Shown in pieces: positions 59,317-64,000 of a stretch of DNA of 64,000 nucleotides; positions within the stretch are counted from its first letter, which is position 1, and every line of letters begins with the position of its first letter. A program made the position numbers and the translations under genes. The DNA is from Protonemura montana (lineage: Eukaryota; Arthropoda; Insecta; Plecoptera; Nemouridae): contig OX387608.1 in the NCBI GenBank assembly GCA_947568835.1, positions 6,424,001 through 6,488,000 of the forward strand. The letters run 5' to 3'. The notes below the pieces were generated by a model. The model was not told the origin of the DNA and ran no database searches. It saw only the letters and a program-made list of their open reading frames with translations.

Positions 59317-60743
59317 ATTTAATGTTTTAGGCTTCTTATGTATTTTTTGGAGCAAATTCAAATGTTCACTGTCATAAATTTAATTTTGACAGCCACTTGG
59401 ATCGTTGCAAAATGCACTGGATCTTTCGTCAATGGGTGCAGTTAGAGAAAGAAGGAATATTTTGATGCGGAGAGATCTAAGGGGCTTTCTGTGTAAATCT
59501 TGTGGGGGAAACATTTGAATTTGCTCCAAATTGGGGTGAGAAACTCACATTTTTTTGTATATGAGGATTTGCGGTCGATCTTGGATTTGGAACATACATG
59601 TTAGGCTTTGCACTTTTGACTTCCTGGAAAATATCTGCAATGTTTTATGTAATGGAAATGAATGGAGAATTTTTAACGTTTTGTTTACGAAAATAAAGCA
59701 ATTTGGGAAAGAAAATAAGTAAACACGCACAGCGTCAACAAAAAAAAATGCGTATTACGACGTTTGTATTTTCATTGACCCTAAAATTGACCTCACATAT
59801 CTGTAAAAGCTACGTTAAATGTCAATGTACCTTTATAAGTAGGTACACCATTTATTGATTTGCAAGTAATTGCCAATTGTACAATATGTCTCTCAGGCGA
59901 AATGATTAACAGCGAAACTTCTAGTTATCGAAGCATTGCCACCCAGTTCGCCGTGTGCAAATAAACATAAAAAAAAAGTTACTAATGTCAAACGTCCATT
60001 AAAATTACCAACAAAACTACCTAAGTACATATCGAACGTATAAATATTTCACATCTATAACGACGAACTCAAAAAACTTTTCAACCAAAAAAAAAAATGA
60101 CATTTACAAAAACACACAGCTGTGCAACAGCTGGGCAACCATAACCTCAAATATCGATAATTTCTTTATCGAATCCCAATTTCCATGTTGTTGGTATAAA
60201 CTAATTATTTATTACTAATCAACCGGTAAAACAGCTAATTGAAAAAAATGCGCAACACTACGGAGGTCGGTATCGATTTGTAATAGTTACACAGCACACC
60301 CCTATTGGCTCTCGCTATCAGCTCGACAGAGTAGGTATGTCATAATTTTAAAACGCAAACAATGCAGACATGCTGATTGACGTGCTCGCATGTTATTCTC
60401 CGAGTATTGTTGCAGATAATGAAGCCATTAAAGGCGTTATTCTAAACGAACAAGATAACAGGGGAGGTACAGGGTTTACGGAATCCTGCAGGCGTAATTA
60501 AATTTAAATTACAAAAGGGTCTACGTAACCTAAATATTACATAAGCCATGTAGATAAACAGTGCTATTGTCATATTGGGAAGCATTACAGAGAGTTAGTT
60601 TTCGGTAAAAAGTTACAAGGTTGCATCGATTCTCTGTGACATATTCTAGAAAGGCCCCACTCTGTTACTGTTGCCTAAGCTACCTATTGTACTTTTTTTT
60701 ATTGCTAAATAACCTAATTTGTTTGTTTCCATTTATGTTACAG

Positions 60744-63700
60744 ACGCCATGAAGAACATTCACCTCCACCATTAGCGACATCACTAAAAACAATCCGGGT
60801 CCAATCTCGAATAATGTTACCACGATGCATCCTAGTCATCCTCCTATTCTCACTAGTCCTATCAACGAGCGGTCAGCCCTCAGAAGCTGCCGACACCAGT
60901 GATCAATCACAAACATCCCACACTAGCTTACAACAAAGTGATAAACACTTAGCAATAATCGATTACACATTCGATAAAGAAAATCGATCACTTTCTTATC
61001 CAGTACTCTCCCGAAAAAGAAGGTATGTCCGTTTCCCAGCTGGTAGCGCCCATAATGGACGTTACGCTTTCCCCCCTCGTCCTGACGCCGGGTTCTATCC
61101 TGAATGGACGCCGATGGCGACGCATCAAGGACCTTACTACCACCGACCTGTGCCAACTGCGGTCATGGGACAAAGGAGTCCTAGGCTAGTGTTTCGGGAC
61201 CAGGTTGCTGACGTGCCTGGGAATTCCGCTGGGGTCGGGTTCTTTCACCCGAATGGGATAAATGAGCAGGCGCCGGCCGAAGATGCAAGGGGTGAGATAT
61301 CTAACTGATCGGTGGGGGATGACGGAATTATAATGTGTGTTACAGGGTTTTTGGTTTTTCTAGTGATTCCACAAGAGAGCTGAAACCAGCAAGCGATAGA
61401 TGGAAGGGGAGCTAATCTGAAAAAATGTGAGACCGAACCGGAATACGAACCGGGCAGTTGGGAGGTCCCGGGTTAGTATCCCGGTTTGGTTGCTGAAATT
61501 TTCCTAGCTCCTCTTCTACAATGTGTGTGTTCCTCTAGAATTGAAAGTGATTTGTGACTAAAATGGTACGCATCATTTATAGCTAATTAGGCCGCAAGAT
61601 ATTTTCGGTTAGATGGATTTTTAACAAAATACTCACTAGTTCTGTGAGGGAACCTTCGTGTGGTCTCACAACCGATTAAAAAAGATAATATTTAATAATC
61701 AAACGAGACATTTGTAAGCATGTCCACCAAAGAATTGACATCAACTTCATCAATCTATTTACAAATAACATTAATATTAACACAGGATGACACACAGGAT
61801 ATTTGGGAGATTCTGGAAGACAATTCCTGGTTGTTAGTTTCCCAATGATCATTACAGACTGACTCTAAGACACTTCCTCAACTAAGAAGGAAACACTACT
61901 ATCTGTTTTGATACTGACTTCTTACCTATTTTATTGAGGATTAAGAGAAAAAAAAGGCATCGACTCCTGCGTAACGGGTCATCATAACCAACGATTTTTC
62001 ATCAAATTTAACCCAAAATCAGCGTTACGTTACCCAGTCCATAGGTACCTATCCCCCCTTGACATGGGACTCTTTCAGACAACCGGCGACCGAACGGACG
62101 CTACCCTTTCCTGGGTGACCAGAACATGTGTTCGACGGGCACCTGTGAATTCTTCCTGTCATGCTGGATGTCAAGCGGTCTTATCGAGGGTGGCTGTGGA
62201 GGATTCATGTTCGCTTGCTGTCAACGTACGGAGGGCAATACGGCTAAGACAAGTGATTTTCAAGGCACAATCAGCAACAACGTTGCTTCGACGCAATTCC
62301 TGCAGGATTATGGCCCAGTAGTTAATGATCCTCGTAAGTAATTGGCGGGACGATTTTTTAGTCGGTGACTGATTTGACTAATTATTTTGTTGATGTTGTA
62401 GACTGACTGCGTTTATTGTAACTTTTTTTTTTGTTGATATTTTGACCTAAATATTTGTACAGGGACAACATTTCGATGACTTTTTCATGCATTTCTCGAC
62501 ATAACTGACTGACTTTAACATGTGTAAGCTTATTCACCAAGTATTTACACTATAAAACTTATTTTACAATTATACAATGGAAATCTCACAAACCTATTCA
62601 TTCTATCTCCCAAGCACCACTCGTTTCTCTGAGATCATTTCACACCTACAACTATCATTTTCCATGACACCCATTTCATTTCCTACTTTAATCATACTTC
62701 TCACCAATTTTCACACAATTTGCAAGTACACTGAAGTATCGCGCTCTCGGAACACGTTTATCAATACGCAAAAGAACCCATCCTGTCCCGTCATTACAAA
62801 TTTCTACATCCGACCTCTTCTTAACATTTCACTTTTATTTTAATCAAACGCCTCATCGCATGACCTACCGACCTCTAGAAAGTCTCAACAAACACAACTC
62901 TGGCAAAGTATCACGGTCCCCACCCACTACACCACAAGCTAGACCAACTGCGACAATTTTACCATCGGCTCGGGGTCAAAGGCTCAAAGTAAGCCATTTT
63001 GTTATTACAATTACACGTGGACATTTTCTATCTGTGGGCACGGACTAAGCGTTGACTTGATTACGCCCTTTTTTCAAGTTTGTAACCTCTAATTTTATTG
63101 TGGCAAAGCTAGGTCAAGTTTAGTAGGTGTTATTTTGTTTATATTACTCAAGTTCAAATTGTGTACTGTTAAACCTTTAGTGTTGGGTGTAAATGTTTTA
63201 TAAAAAAAAAAGTATACTTTGGGCAATTAGGTGTAGTAACTGTTACACATAGAAGCAACGTACAGTAAATGGTATTTTGATTGAAGTTTTATTGAAGAAT
63301 AGGCATAGCGTTGACTCTTAATTAGTTTCGGTAACTTTTAGAATCGGTAGACTTGGACGTAGATCCGGCTAGTAATTGACAGGTTGTTTAGTTTATTGTT
63401 ACCTTGTTTTTCCGTAAAGTATCTAATAAAATCTGGACCGGACCTAGCGATAAAAAGACACTAATGTACATATGTGAATACAAAACTTCTGTGTTGATCT
63501 GCACTCACCTAAAATAATACATCCTCTCTCTCTCTGTATAGTGTGGTGATGGGACTATTTTCACTGACAATTTCTTGAATTATATACCTACTCACTCCAT
63601 GGGCACTGGCACTGTTTTGATGACTTAACAAGAGGACCTCTTCTCCCTTAAAGCAAAAAAAGTGTTGGATTTGTGGGTAAAAGAGTCCCAGTGCTAATGT

Positions 63701-64000
63701 AAAGTATCTTCGGCAAAAATAACGAACGATTAACCAAAAGAGAAAATTGTATTTGGTTCTAGGTTAAGTCTAGGTTAGGCCTTAATAAGACTTATTGTGT
63801 TTTTTTTCTCACGAATTTGGATTTGAGACTGGATTACGCTGAAATGATCTCAACTATTGATGCGCATTTATCAAATATTTGAGTCACAATTTTTTAATTG
63901 TAGATATTTATTAAGAATCGCGCGGCACCACGTGTTTTACATTCGCTCTGGGACTCTGACAAAATCTATAAATCCAATTGTACGACACCGCAACTGAGGT
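60744..64000 (+). CDS. Serine-protease-like secreted/membrane protein, N-terminal exons (3' part off window)
   Basis: N-terminal part of what looks like an insect Stubble/CG8170-type trypsin-like protein. Exons: 60744-61291, 62079-62333 and probably 62879-62988; phases agree. From the Met at 60814, a hydrophobic stretch (ILVILLFSLVLS) followed by STSGQP looks like a signal peptide; with the candidate exon at 42455 it would be a signal anchor. Next come a dibasic SRKRRYVRF, a Pro/Tyr-rich segment, then a compact cysteine module (CSTGTCEFF...CW...GGCGGFMFACC) of the kind placed before the protease domain in this group. A Ser/Thr/Pro linker (SRSPPTTPQARPT) follows. No catalytic His-Asp-Ser residues lie in the window. 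The name rests on the cysteine module and architecture alone. Confidence 0.6.
61395..61520. mobile_element. Fold-back family B SINE
   Basis: The left half 'ggagctaatctgaaaaaatg' to 'aatacgaaccggg' and the right half 'cccgggttagtatcccggtt' to 'tcctagctcc' are inverted copies of the family B tRNA 3' region. They form a hairpin with imperfect arms of about 45 bases. It lies in the intron 61292-62078. Confidence 0.65.
62989..64000. other. Intron or downstream sequence at the right edge
   Basis: After the donor at 62989 (CAAA|GTAAGC) I see no further exon. The protease domain must lie beyond the window if the identification is right. Confidence 0.35.

Overview
This window is nuclear DNA of an arthropod, most likely an insect. 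It is AT-rich and intron-rich, the genes have GT-AG introns, and every recognisable protein is a metazoan nuclear gene. The spaces between exons are crowded with short retroelements and tandem repeats. I cannot name the species. All gene models were spliced by eye from open frames, splice signals and phase agreement; no search was run.

Region 1 (1-16.6 kb): the 5' coding part of APC11 (anaphase-promoting complex RING subunit) lies on the minus strand at the left edge, head to head with a complete 13-coding-exon, 949-residue ZC3H18 gene on the plus strand (2507-14152). ZC3H18 introns hold a decayed hAT transposon with a perfect 8-bp target duplication, a short inverted-repeat element, a 53-bp tandem repeat and several tRNA-derived SINE pieces.

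Region 2 (16.6-26 kb): RNPC3 (U11/U12-65K, minor spliceosome) is on the minus strand, divergent from a membrane-anchored JmjC-type dioxygenase on the plus strand. An apparently single-exon Mpv17-like 2 gene follows. A perfect U12-type 5' splice-site motif inside the last RNPC3 intron, just downstream of a plausible cryptic 3' splice site, suggests self-regulation of the minor spliceosome.

Region 3 (25.9-47 kb): a minus-strand coiled-coil gene that I cannot identify. Eight consecutive exons agree in phase (25896-32009), and there are two candidate 5' exons, at 34.4 kb and 47.0 kb. Its introns hold a nine-unit 114-bp tandem array and many 5S-rRNA-derived SINE copies.

Region 4 (42.4-64 kb): mostly non-coding and repeat-rich. 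At its right end are the first exons of a plus-strand secreted or membrane serine-protease-like gene (60744 onward) with a cysteine-knot module; its catalytic domain would lie beyond the window. A possible distant first exon lies at 42455-42522.

The repeats are the other main content: (A) a tRNA-derived element often bounded by inverted copies of its own tail; (B) a second tRNA-derived family; (C) a 5S-rRNA-derived SINE family with at least ten copies and one tandem array of four 5S-like heads in an A-B-A-B order; (D) a 114-bp-unit element present with 1, 4 and 9 units; (F) a dispersed family with a recurring GAGCCGG core.
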